From Mesodorylaimus sp. YZB2_4 (Eukaryota > Nematoda > Enoplea > Dorylaimida > Dorylaimidae), in NCBI GenBank assembly GCA_030248295.1, contig JASANH010001725.1:558001-622000 (forward strand): DNA of 64,000 nucleotides, in the 5' to 3' direction. The notes beneath the pieces were generated by a model. That model was not told the DNA's origin. It saw nothing but the letters and a program-made list of their open reading frames with translations, and did not search any database. The stretch's first letter is position 1. Each line of letters begins with the position of its first letter. The position numbers were made by a program, and so were the translations under genes. Shown here in pieces: positions 43,741 through 55,004 of this stretch.

Positions 43741-46700
43741 TCACCGTTTCTTCGTCGACTTCGTTACTTTCTCCGCGCTGTCCGCAGATGCCTTGGATGG
43801 TGGGCGTGAACTGGTGCTGGCCGTGCTGCCGTTGCTCCTTTCTCCGTTCGACGAGGACGGTTGGGAAGTGGCGGCTGGATCGACGCTTTTACCGCGCTTC
43901 TTCTTGGAGCTACTCCGTTTCCTTGGTTTGTCTCCTGATGCCGTCTTCCCATTTTTGGGCGTATTGTCACCCGAAGAATCGCCTAGGGCTTTCCGAACGG
44001 CGTCGAGGGACACTGATTTGCCTTCCCCAGTCAGTGCATCGTCGAGCAGACGTTGGATTTTGCTCTGAAAGAGGAGTTGTCGGGCGGTATGCAGGTGGCC
44101 ATAAAAGGAGGTAATCTTTGTTGGTGTGGGGTAGGTTGTGTAATTCAGACAGCCATGCAAGATCAGGTGGCGACTGACTCAGACTCATGAGTCCTATTCT
44201 TACCAGTTTCTTTTCCAACTGATCGGCTTTCATTCGATATGCATCCGAGTTTCCAGCAGCAGGGCCTCCGTTGGCCAAGGTGGGCACAAGGCGTCGTGCT
44301 GCCCCGCCAGTCGCCTTGTCACTTTGCTTACCCAACACTTCGATGACCAGCGCCTGGTCTTTCAGATAGTCAACCAGCTGCTTAGTGACTGGCTTGAAGG
44401 TGAAGGTCTTCTCGTGGCCGTACGGTGGATTGCTACCACTCACTTCCAACGTACTGCTCTCACTGTCGTCCAAGTAGAACTTGTATCGGCAACGACTCTA
44501 CAATGCCAACCAAGTGACCTGAGTTTTTGCATATTTTTCTGGATTCAGCCTCCAGCAGGCCAGCTACCAGCCAGCAGTCAAACCTTGCAAGGCCTGCGGG
44601 AACAAGCCACGCGGCATCTTCATTCCCCGCATGTTCACTGATTGTGAACGATTTCTTGCGAAGTGGTCTAGACCAGACAGGCCTCGACCAAGTTCCCAAT
44701 CACTTACCGAAATAAACTTCCGAGGCAGCCCGATGGCGCTGTTAATCTTGACCTTGAAATTCAAATTTTTGCCAATCTGAAACAAGTCTCGCTTACATAC
44801 TCGGTGCTTCCGACACTGCTCGCATCATGTACCAGGTCCTGAGGACTGTCCACAAACTCGCCAGTGATCTCGTTACCTTGAGGCGAGCAAGGCACGAGTG
44901 CCACTTTTAACTGACCACGTTCATTGCCCTTGAAATCTGTGATTGGCAGCTGCTCGTCCAGTTCCACCATATAGGCCAGACTTTGCAGATACAAGTGCAC
45001 TGTGCCGATTAGCATCTCGCTGTCCGGAGATTCGTAGAAGGGATCGCGGTCCTAAAAGTTGGGTATCGCCTTGAAATGCTGGACAGAACTAGTGGCCAGT
45101 CGAGCTCTTATGGCCGGTGGGTGAGCTATGTAACTGCAAAAGCACTCACCTTGGCCACGTCCCAATTGGAGTACCCCTCCAGATAGTTTTGGTACAATTC
45201 CTGCATGCCGTAATATCGATTAACAAATTTATTCTTGTCCCATAGGAACTCATTGTCCGTACTCTGATTGTACATCTTGACAAAAATCTATAATGGACGA
45301 CTGGCGTCAGCCTTGGTGTTGAGTCTGTGGCAATCAATTGTCGTTTGTCAAGCCACACTGGCGAGGAAACTCACGCAGGTGCACATCACCGAGCCTACCT
45401 ACCTCCGTGGTCCCAGTTCTTTGACCGCGAGACTGCGGGGCAACGAGTACGATCTCGAACTTGGCATTCTTCTTCAATTCGTCACTCATGGCATTGGCTT
45501 GGTAGATTTGCGGCAGCAAGCGAATGAGTTCCTCCTCCAGGATCATGTCTTCTGAAATTCGTATAAGCTATGATCATACTCAGTCCCCAGCCCCTGGTCG
45601 TAAGTGGTCTAGCTGTTTTGGTGAATGCCTCTCACGTTAGGCATACATATCATCGGGCACTGATACTTATTCTGACAAGTGAGCTCCTCCAAGGCAGCAA
45701 AAATCAACAGAGCCCCAGACTAAAGCGTTGGGCTTCTGCTTCATACTGAATGCCTTCGAGTGTGCATACCTAGTGCGGACGATGCGCAAGTCCAACTTAT
45801 CGCAAATCTGCTGCTTACTGTACCTTTAGTTTTGATTCCGCTTCCGCTTCCACCTTGGCGTGCCAAGTCCATAAGACCAGTCGATTCGGCGATCTCTGAT
45901 TGCGCCATGTCATAGGTGACTGGATGAATGGCTTCACCGGCCTTGACGCGTTTCTGGTAATTCTCGGGATGCGCGAACACGTACAAGTGATTGCCCCCGA
46001 AGAGAATCCTGGAACAGAACCACTTCACTAGCGGGACACGCCTTGGAATGCCATCGTAGTACCTGTCATTGTGGAGTAGCTCCTGTTCGCCAGTCACGTC
46101 TTTTCCATTGACCAGGACCCGAGCCCCTGGCATCGGCTGCAAGATGATTTGCTGGTTGCTCGAGTTTCGGATCCGTGCGTGTTGGTTCAGTATGCTAAAT
46201 CAAATGGGACGAGATTTGAGCAACCCATCTCCCAAACGATCGCCACACTTACCTCAATCCGTGCAGCTGTATGTCACTTGGTGGCCGCCCAACAGTGTTG
46301 TCACCTTGTTTCAAGAAGTGCACGATCATGTCGGTCAGTGCCGGATCTTCGTTCAAGTTCCACAAATGTGGTGTTGTCTTCCTTTGCGCATCGAGTCGAG
46401 CCTTGTCTTCTGAGCTAACGCCCTGAAACACGCAAGTCATAAAAGGAGCTAACGACATTAGGTCTATCCTTGTTACCTTGGACCTGGCCGCCTCTTCGGC
46501 CAATCGTTGCTGCCATGTCTGCTCCATGTTCTCCATCTCTTTCTTGTTTTGTTCCAACTGCGCTTTCAGCTGTTCGAGTTCTGAAACATCAGAGAACGAA
46601 CCAACTCTTCCATATGTACCCTGGTTCTATAGTCATTACCTTCAAGACTAGCCCCATTGATCGACCCTCCGCCACCTTTCAATCTTTCCGCCAGCCGTTG

Positions 46701-49308
46701 GTTTTCCTCCCTCAGTTCTCGAATCATGCGGTCAGTTGCATTTTCATTTACCACTGCCTGAGTCTTGATGCTCTTGGCTCGGTCGGCTGAAACAAGTGAG
46801 GCAAGTGAGGACATGGTCTTTCCATGACGATAATGCTCCGTGAGCCAAGTAGGTGCAAGATGACCATTTTTCGTTCTGATTGGTTCATGTGTGCAGCAGA
46901 TTATATTCTGTCGTCTGGCGTATGTTCGCGTTTTCCTATCAGTACTCGGCAGGCTTACTCACCGAATCTTAATGTGGATAAGGTTTCTTCATAGTTGATA
47001 TCTGCTGGGCTTAGTGCCGCGATCTGTAACATAGTCGCCGATATACTGTCTTCTACTTCATACACAGCTCTCACATACCATGATCGTCTTGCTGTTTCCA
47101 CCCAATGCATTTTTCAACAATGAAGTCAAAACTGAATCACGAAATGGAACTGAAAAACAAGCATCGACAGCTTGAGTCCGCGAACTACGTATGGTAATGT
47201 TTCTCAGCAAACCTGGCAGCATATTGTTAGCAGCTCTCGGGTATTCCCCCTCCCAAACGTAGGGTCATCTGTCCTCTTACAAAGAAACAAGGTCAGGACT
47301 ATACATAGTAAAGCTGGATAACCCTCTTTCATTTTGTTAGGTTCTCGGTGTCGCAATCGCACCTGCTGTCCTGCATACACCATTTCTGATGTAGCGCCTT
47401 GCCATGCCTCGTGAGCGACCTCTTCCGTTTCCTGTTTTCCCACACAATCCCTACCTTGTGTCGAGCTACTTTTTCCTTTTCCTTTTGACATTTGCTGCTC
47501 GGCCAAAGCTACAAAAACCAACAAGCAAAGCAGAATCGTCTCTGTTCACCTCATGTTAGCGCAAACACCACGGTGCTTACCTTTGATGCATCTTCCCAAT
47601 GTGGATAATGATTGATTAATGACGATACCCTCTTTCAGCCGGTCGCCCTCCGTGCCAGCTTCCGACTGCCGCTCACTGGTCATTCAAGTAAGACATCAGC
47701 CTCAACCACTATCTTTGCTCTTTAGAACCGAGTCACGTACCTGCCGGCCAAATCGACTAGGTTAATCATGGACGTCTTTGTCGTATTCTCTCCTGGATTC
47801 TTTTGCGTGAAATTAATTTGCACGATCGTGTGAGCGCGACTAAATCAAAACAACGATGGTGATTCGGATTAAATGTCCTAGGGCCATGGCCCATAGAGGA
47901 CGTGTCTGAAGGCATACGACGACGGCCCCAGCGACAAGTGTCATGCAGACCGTGCATAGAGTATGTAGACTTTGGTCAAGGAGGTTGTTTCCATACTCAT
48001 GTACCTGCTGGTTGCATTCATATTGGTCGCTGCCACAGTCCTGTTTCGAGTGCCCTCTTCCATTTTGGTCTCTATAGCCTTGTAATCCTTCACAGGAATT
48101 GTGGACAATTTTTCCACTGAAAGCAGGTTCAGTCAGGCGCATAGCGTAGCTTATTTCCTTGTTACCACTCTGACAAATTGTATTACCGTAAAAGCCCTTC
48201 TTTGGGTGCTCTCGAACTTTTAATCCACCTTTCGGAGGCGGATTTGGATCCAAAAGATCCCGTACTTTCTCGCAGTAAATTTCCAGCATACTGAATGAGA
48301 CCTATGTTAAACCAGAGGGTACAGCAAGTGTGGTGCGTGGAAGTTTCTGACAAATATACCTGATATTCAACTTTTGACCCCTCGCTTTTCTTCTGATCAA
48401 TTTGCTTAAACAGTTCTTCACACGCGACTGGAACGATACCTGTAAAAGGATAACAATGAGAGTGTATCACATCGCTCTTCCTAGTATGACCCAAGCAGGC
48501 TAGACCTCGGTTCGCACCAGCAACCTACCCTTATTCGCTCCAAATCCCACAATCGAATAGGACTTGCCACTGCCAGTTTGACCGTAGGCGAACAGACTAC
48601 AATTGTATCCCTTCCACGCATTGTCCAGCACGCCTCGACCCAAGTCATTGAACACCTTCATCTGAAATGCCGAAAGAGCTTCACTCATCGTCAGTTCAGG
48701 CTCCTGCATCGAGCGCGCCACCGACGCCTACAGTACCCTAGTTCTACAAAGTGTAGCTTTTTACCTGATCGATGTTCACTACGTCATCCAAGATGTATTG
48801 TTACCATCTTGGCATGGTGCACTTGGACACAAGCCACAGCAGCCATGACTACATCCCAACAGATTGGCTTCATTACTGAATCACGTCTTCTTGTCGAGGT
48901 CTCTTTGTGCATGTCCCGTCATACCTCTTACTTACCACGCTGACGGGGCCTTTAAATTTAGCATTTAATCCCGTCCAGATATATTGCTAGAGCAACGCTG
49001 GCGGGTACACCCTTGCCTAGGTGCGGTGCATAACCCAGCATCACTGTCAGCCACCCAGTCACCTGATCTGCATATCGGCTATCGACTGGTTCCAAGTACC
49101 CATCGCCTCTATCCTTGTACCCATCGTGGGACCAGTATGAGTAGTCGAATGTGAACGATCGGGGCTCGGCACCAGCCGAATTTCCACTCGACGGTGCCCG
49201 AATTGTGGTCGTTTGGCCTCGCATATCAATCACCAACTGCGCTTTCCGTTTCGTCTCGCGAGCATTGAATGGACGGACACGAACTGCCACTTTCACGTTT
49301 TCGGCCAT
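43741..49308 (-). CDS. KIF28P/klp-6-like: Kinesin-3 family motor, KIF28P/KLP-6 type
   Basis: A multi-exon gene. Motor domain: [31 protein letters not shown] (a KIF28-type hallmark), P-loop [44 protein letters not shown] (switch I), [11 protein letters not shown] (switch II, across a splice site), [54 protein letters not shown]. Loop 12 carries a lysine-rich SKGKGKSSS, the position of the K-loop in KIF1A. An FHA domain follows ([42 protein letters not shown]), then the KIF28 C-terminal region ([56 protein letters not shown]) and a basic Ser-rich tail. KLP-6 is a ciliary neuron motor in worms, and the mammalian protein is linked to mitochondria. Acceptor-like CTATCTTCCAG lies about 31 nt before the ATG. 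Confidence 0.92.
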
Positions 49309-49949
49309 CTCCGACTGCCACGGATTACTGTAGCCACTGGAAGATAGGATAAAAATGAAATCGGGTCAAGTCAAGTCGGAGAGCAAGAGTGTCTCGAGTC
49401 TACCAGAATTTCCAAATGGTAGTCGAGTGGGGGTTGCATGAAGAAAAACACGTTCCGGCTGCCTTCGTAGCCTAATTGGAGCACCAAATAAGGTTGCGCG
49501 GCACCTGTATTGATTGGCGGCTAAGAAAGTGGGGAGGGATCTAGTGTGTTGTTAGCATCGCCAGGTGATCGTTGTTGCCACGCGACCAGCCCCTCGCTCT
49601 ACAATCACTGGCTCTTATGGTCGAACAATGAGTGCTCGCTCGTTGCTAAGTTGACCTCACTCGCATGATCAGCTCATTCGTGACATGACACTAACATCGA
49701 TCGTCATTTCGTTAATGCTAGATACGACGCCGGCATTCGGTACAAAAACCCCTTTTGTAGCCAGACAGACATACTTGTGATTGGCACTGTTAGAACACCC
49801 GCGCGAAAATCCAGACTGATGATAACATCGACCGATTGGCTCTACTTCTAGTCTTCATTCACAGATTCAATTCAGGTGGACAAAAGGCATCACATAAGTA
49901 CGGCTCACACAGCAGCGCCAAAATCGAACTTCTCTGCAAATACTGACAT
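49309..49949. other. Spacer: kinesin promoter and SLC6 3' flank
   Basis: Short intergenic region between two minus-strand genes, with no ORF supported by similarity. Confidence 0.5.
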
Positions 49950-52900
49950 TTACTTTTTCCGCTGGCGAATTCCACGAGTACGCCAGCGCCTAGCCCATTC
50001 GCGATTTTTCAGCTCTTCTTCGGGGTGCCAGCTCGCCGTTCGTTTGGTCAGAGTAGCCCATGGCTGAAGGATGACAAGATTATCGTTGATAAGACACAGT
50101 ATCATGGCTATACCTGCTTGTTGCGAAACACCTTGAAAATCTGGTACACTGCAAATCCGATCAAAAAAAGCATAGGACAAGAGCTGATGATCCAGCCCAC
50201 ATCTTGCGCCGTGTTAGACATGACTCCGTGGATGGACGCGCTGGGTTCGTAATGGATCAGTGTAGAGATGAAGAGGAACTAAACGGCATGCAGGATAAAG
50301 AAGTATCCAATCCAGTCATGATACACTCCGCTTACTCCCATTAACACGGGCGTTGCAGCAGTCCACGTAAAACGCCAGTACCAGTTTGGCTTTATTTTCA
50401 CCATACGTTTAATGTTTTTCAAAAAACGTCCGATACCTTAAATACTGTCAATTTTCAAACAGGAGAGCGGACAACAGTATACTCGTAGGTCCTTACCGTA
50501 GACCCAGCACACCGCGACAGCTTCGTACAAGGCCAAGAACATGACGATGTACCCACTGGCGTAGTCGTCCCAGATCATGACAGCTTCGATGCCGCCCTGA
50601 AGATCACCATTGATGTGTCAAGTGCTTGTTGCCCAGACTAGCTTACCTGCGTGCAGAACGGGATGCCGATCAGGAAGCACAATAAGCATCCGAGGGCCGC
50701 GACCTTGTCCTTGTGAAGACCCAGACACGGAAACTGGTCGAAGAAGGCCGTCGTACAAGCCTCGTACTGAAAACAATAGGATTTGTACACTAATGTACTC
50801 TACATGCAAGCAGCTGTGAGAGCACGCAGCTCACACGTCTTCACATATTACTTGACTGTCCAATCCCAGTATGATCAACATCAAGAAGAAGAGAGCGGAC
50901 CAGAACGAAGCACCCGGAGTGGTTCCCAAGGCTTCGGGAAAGGCAACGAAAGCAAGTCCTGGAAACTCATTAAATCAAGAGGAGCTTTGGTGCTGTAGTC
51001 CCAGCTTACCGGGTCCAGATTCAGTGGCAGCATCCACTGGCACTCCCAGCAACACGCTCAGATATCCCACGATTGCGAAGGTCGTTAACCCAGCGAATGC
51101 ACTTGTGAATGTGTCCACGGCAGTCACGATGATCGCATCTCTGTAAACTCGCCAAATAAAGCAGCAGAAACTCATCGAAGTCCCGCAGGGCACCTGAAGA
51201 AATCATTGTGGAACTCGTTGTAGCTGGCCAGAGTGATCAAGCTGCCCTGCGCTGGTCCCAACGAGTAGAACATCTGCACTGCAGCCATTCGCCACACCTG
51301 AAAAATAGATGCGGTGCACGCAGGCCATTTTTAACAATAGCATACTTACTTCGACATCCGTAAGCTTGCTAGCTTTGGGCGTCAGGTAGAACAAAATCCC
51401 GTCCTTGGCTCCTGGTAGCGAAAGACCATAAAGGAGGAGCAGGATAAGCGTGACATAAGGGAAGATGGCCGTGAAGTAGACGACTTTGCCGCTGGTCTGA
51501 ACTCCACCCCACAAGCACACGAATAACAACAACCATGATGCGGCCAAACAAGCCACCAGGACAGGGTTCACCTGGCCGGGATTGTCGAACGTGGAGTCAG
51601 CTTGGGCTCTTAACATGTGGTAGCTAAACGAAAAGCAAATGCGACATAAGTCTGACACATATGTCACCCATCTCAGGACGATGTACACTTACTGAAAAAA
51701 CTGTTCAGAGGCCGTCATTTTCTTGGCATTGTCGATGACTGATTTCAGTGCCAGAGCATCCTCTCCACTGTGGCACGAACGGTTGAAGTAGATGGAACTG
51801 CTGTCATTCGTCAATTTCTTGCACCGTTCGTCTTCCATTTTTGACATACATGCTATACAACAAATTTTCGTAATAATATCAGCAACATCAGCATAGAAAA
51901 ACTGGACGTTTCAACCGTATCCCTCGGTCTTCATCGGTAGGAATAGCGAGCCAATTTACATGAAAGTCCTGCTAGTCTGCGTGCCCACGGCCAACGTCGA
52001 TGAGGAGCTCAACCAGCTTAACTGGTGCGCCCCACCAGACTTTTTACGCGGAGGCTCGAGTTGCAAGGATTCACTACCTTCCTCGACATTGTGGTGACAG
52101 ATTGCAACGAGTTAAGCGCGCCAACGCACACAGATCTGCACAGTTCATGTCTTTCCACATCACCAAACGCTTCACACAGCACTCGAGGGCGAAGAGAAAA
52201 ATTACACAAGAATCAATTTACCAAACCGCGAGTCAATCACTCGCCCTAACTGCACACCTGGCATGAGGGGCAGCACCCCACCCAGTCACGAGCCCACTTC
52301 TATTCCCACACCCCACTACGACCCAAACGAGAGATCATTCAAGCCCTTTGTCAGCACGCTGATCTCATTCGCAGCAATGATCGGCCAAGCAACTGGAGCA
52401 TCAAAGCAACACCTCCGTCACGCCCGTACCCCGACCACTGGCTGCCGTGGCATTGTCGAACATTCCGAGACCTCTACGAGCTGAATCCTTTGGAATGCGA
52501 ATATTCTTCTGGCTTGCTTAAAGCGACCGTGCGCCAGCTCTTTGATTCTGGGAAGACTAAGGTAAAGATATTCGAGAGTGCTTTCATTACCTTTGTAAAC
52601 GACATATGCTATGCATCAAAGGTTCCCTCTGTCAAGCTATAGAGGTGGCCCAATTCTATTCAAACAGGCAAATGTCGTCAGCAGCATTTGCAGGGCCTGC
52701 GATATCAATCCTGGTCTTAAAAGACCGTTGGGTAAGGGCCAAACGTCAGGTTTCTCATGCGCTGTGGCAGTCTCTGTAACTTTCTTTATTATTATGAGTA
52801 TCTTCAGGTCGAAGCCTATTCACACTCACAGCACCGTAACACATGGTTCAGTCTTACTGGCAGTCGTCCACGTATGATTGCATCCGACCCAAAGCAACTC

Positions 52901-54350
52901 GGACCGCAGGGACGCGAAGAAATAGTAGAAGGCCCAGGCGATGATGACGTTGTAGTAGATGACCACATTGAGCGTGACGAAGACCACCGCCCAACCGAGA
53001 CCTGTAAAAGCAACACTTACGATCAGTGATTCGGCCAGCACAAATTCTATTAATCCTCGCTTACAGCCCTTGGGACTAAAGCCTTTTTATAAAATATTAG
53101 GGCCTAAATAAGATATATTTCGACCCAGATTTCTATTTTATTTTTATAATTCTGCCCTTCCTTATAATTTTTGATCATCGCTGACGAAAGTTCTTTTTAT
53201 TTACGCTTATACGCCAATATGGAGACGTAACGGGTGTTCAGGAGAAAACGACGGTCTGTTTAAATTGGCGCGCAAATGCATAGGGTGCACCTATCTTGCT
53301 GCGGCTGGTGTTATGCAGCTTCCATTACTGTATCGCCTTGAGCGTAGATATAAGCAGAACGAAAACGAAAACTTCTCCTGATCTGTAAATTTTTTCGAGA
53401 TGAAATCCAAAGATCTCCAAGATCTCGTACGTAGCAAACATGAAAAAGGGAAAACGCCTTCCCAGATATTCATCGAATTAGAGAAGACTGTTTCGTTGAG
53501 AACAATCGAACGATGGTGCAAAATGCTCAGGGAGAAAGGCTCTATCGAACTGCGTAAACCGCCCGGCATGGAACGCACTGCACGTACGAAGAAAAATATT
53601 GCAAAGTCCAAAAGGCTCCTCAAGGGCAAGAAACGAGTGACGGTTAGAAAATTGGCCGAAAAGTTAGAGATATCGGTTGGATCGGCTCAAAAAATATTGG
53701 CGAAGGATCTCCATTAAAACCGGTGCCTACAAGGTTTGAACGGAACAGAGTTTATCGGATGACACTCGGCCTAAACGAAATGATGGTGAATGGTGAATTG
53801 AGAATATGCGAAGAATGTTTCAAGAAAATTTTCAGGATTTGTTGAAATTTGGGCTTTTGGGGCGCGTCTTGAACATACCGCCATTTTCTCCTGAACAGCC
53901 GTTAATAAAGATACTTTGTACAGAAACATACATGCATCCATCAGGAATTCGCTCATAGGCCCTCACAGCTTCAATTAGTACTCACCTTGGAACACGGGTG
54001 TCATGCGGGCAAACACCTCGGTCGGTCCAACGGAGCTGTATTGACCCAACGCGAGCTCCATTGCGTAGAGAGGCAGTCCAGAGAGAACGATCGAGATGCC
54101 ATACGGGATCAAGAACGCACCTTATAGTAAATACGACTGCTAAAACCGCAAAATTTTTGCCAAAGTTTTCACTCATACCTCCTCCGTTCTTGTAAGCCAA
54201 GTGCGAGAATCGCCAGACGTTACCTAGTCCGACCGAATTGGCGATACATGACAGGATAAACTGTGCCTTGCTGCCCCATTTCTCACGCTCACTGTGATTC
54301 AGCGTTTCCTGGTCTTCAGTTTTCGACTTCTGCGACGGCACTTCGGCCAT
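49950..54350 (-). CDS. SLC6: SLC6 neurotransmitter:sodium symporter, paralogue A
   Basis: Exons run from [10 protein letters not shown] at 54350 to the stop at 49950. The 12-TM SLC6 fold is visible: TM1 [40 protein letters not shown] and [16 protein letters not shown] (54120-53986), [20 protein letters not shown] (53001-52858), an extracellular loop with paired cysteines and [12 protein letters not shown] glycosylation sites, [92 protein letters not shown], and tail [19 protein letters not shown]. These carriers import amino acids or transmitters with Na+ and Cl-; the substrate is not identifiable. TM1 reads IANSVG where the tandem copy and most relatives have VGY(A/S)(I/V)G. Long introns hold a mariner remnant and a SINE copy. 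Confidence 0.9.
52130..52295 (-). repeat. tRNA-derived SINE copy in an SLC6 intron
   Basis: Aligns block by block with the copy at 3465-3625: CACTCGAGGGCGAAG, then AATTTACC, then CCGCGAGTCAA in the B-box position, then GGCATGAGGGGCAG equivalent to GCGTGAGAGGCAG. Confidence 0.6.
53230..53902 (+). mobile_element. Truncated mariner-type element in an SLC6 intron
   Basis: Terminal inverted repeats ACGG(G/C)TGTTCAGGAGAAAA with further homology inside, each flanked by TA (53228-53229 and 53903-53904), as in Tc1/mariner. At about 673 bp it is half the usual length. It carries one ORF of 105 codons. Confidence 0.8.
53400..53717 (+). pseudogene. Mariner-like transposase, N-terminal HTH half only
   Basis: The ORF begins [20 protein letters not shown] and has two helix-turn-helix segments ([20 protein letters not shown] and [20 protein letters not shown]), the bipartite paired-like DNA-binding region of mariner transposases. 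It stops just after KDLH, where the linker to the catalytic DDD/DDE domain would follow; later DNA has no catalytic motif. It could still bind TIRs but not catalyse transposition. Confidence 0.7.
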
Positions 54351-54359
54351 TCTGAATTC

Positions 54360-55004
54360 GAGAATGCCGACAACCTAACCACAAGCGGGGAAAACTGTTG
54401 CCGCTTCTTCTGCACTTTACACTTTCTCGCGGCTGCTTTTGTCCTAACGGCCATCCTCAAGTTCGCATGCAAGACTCCCAGGGTACCTCGCAAATGTCTT
54501 TAAGACATTGTTGGATGTTTTTGCCCGCCCACATCCGAGCACTGCTTTTCTCTCTATTATACAACTCGTATCGTTCAAGCAGGCTCATTCGCAAACGTTT
54601 TCGACCTGTATATTCACTGAATTCAAATTTTTTAAGCATTCTCTCGAAATCACGCCCGTTTTGCCTCTAGCAGGTCTGCAGTCAAATCTCATAAGCAAGG
54701 ATGTGTGGGGGCCGGCACACACAGTAGCGTCCCTGTGAGCATCTCCGCACGAGGGCATCCTAGACCAGACACCGAATTCCTTGGACCATGGCGGGTTGGC
54801 TCTGAACTCTGTCGGTGTTCGTCAGCTGATCGTCAGGCTGATCGTGACACGTTTTGCTTCCGCCTCTCCAATTGGAGCGCCTCGATGGTTCTGGCCTGGG
54901 TTCTCGACCCACTGCCTGGCGTGCAAGGTCAACGAGGGTTTAGAGTACTCAATTTTTAAGTGGACAAGAAGAGTAAACAACACCAGCAGAACCAGATCAC
55001 TGAA
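54360..55004. other. Spacer between the two SLC6 paralogues
   Basis: Promoter region of paralogue A and 3' flank of paralogue B. Short ORFs are without domains. Confidence 0.5.

Noticed and set aside
47204-47524. Apparent insertion of about 35 residues in kinesin loop 12 ([20 protein letters not shown])
   Set aside because: The next exon begins with TT and needs a phase 1 donor. The GTAGGG donor after CAAG fits exactly, so this stretch is intron.
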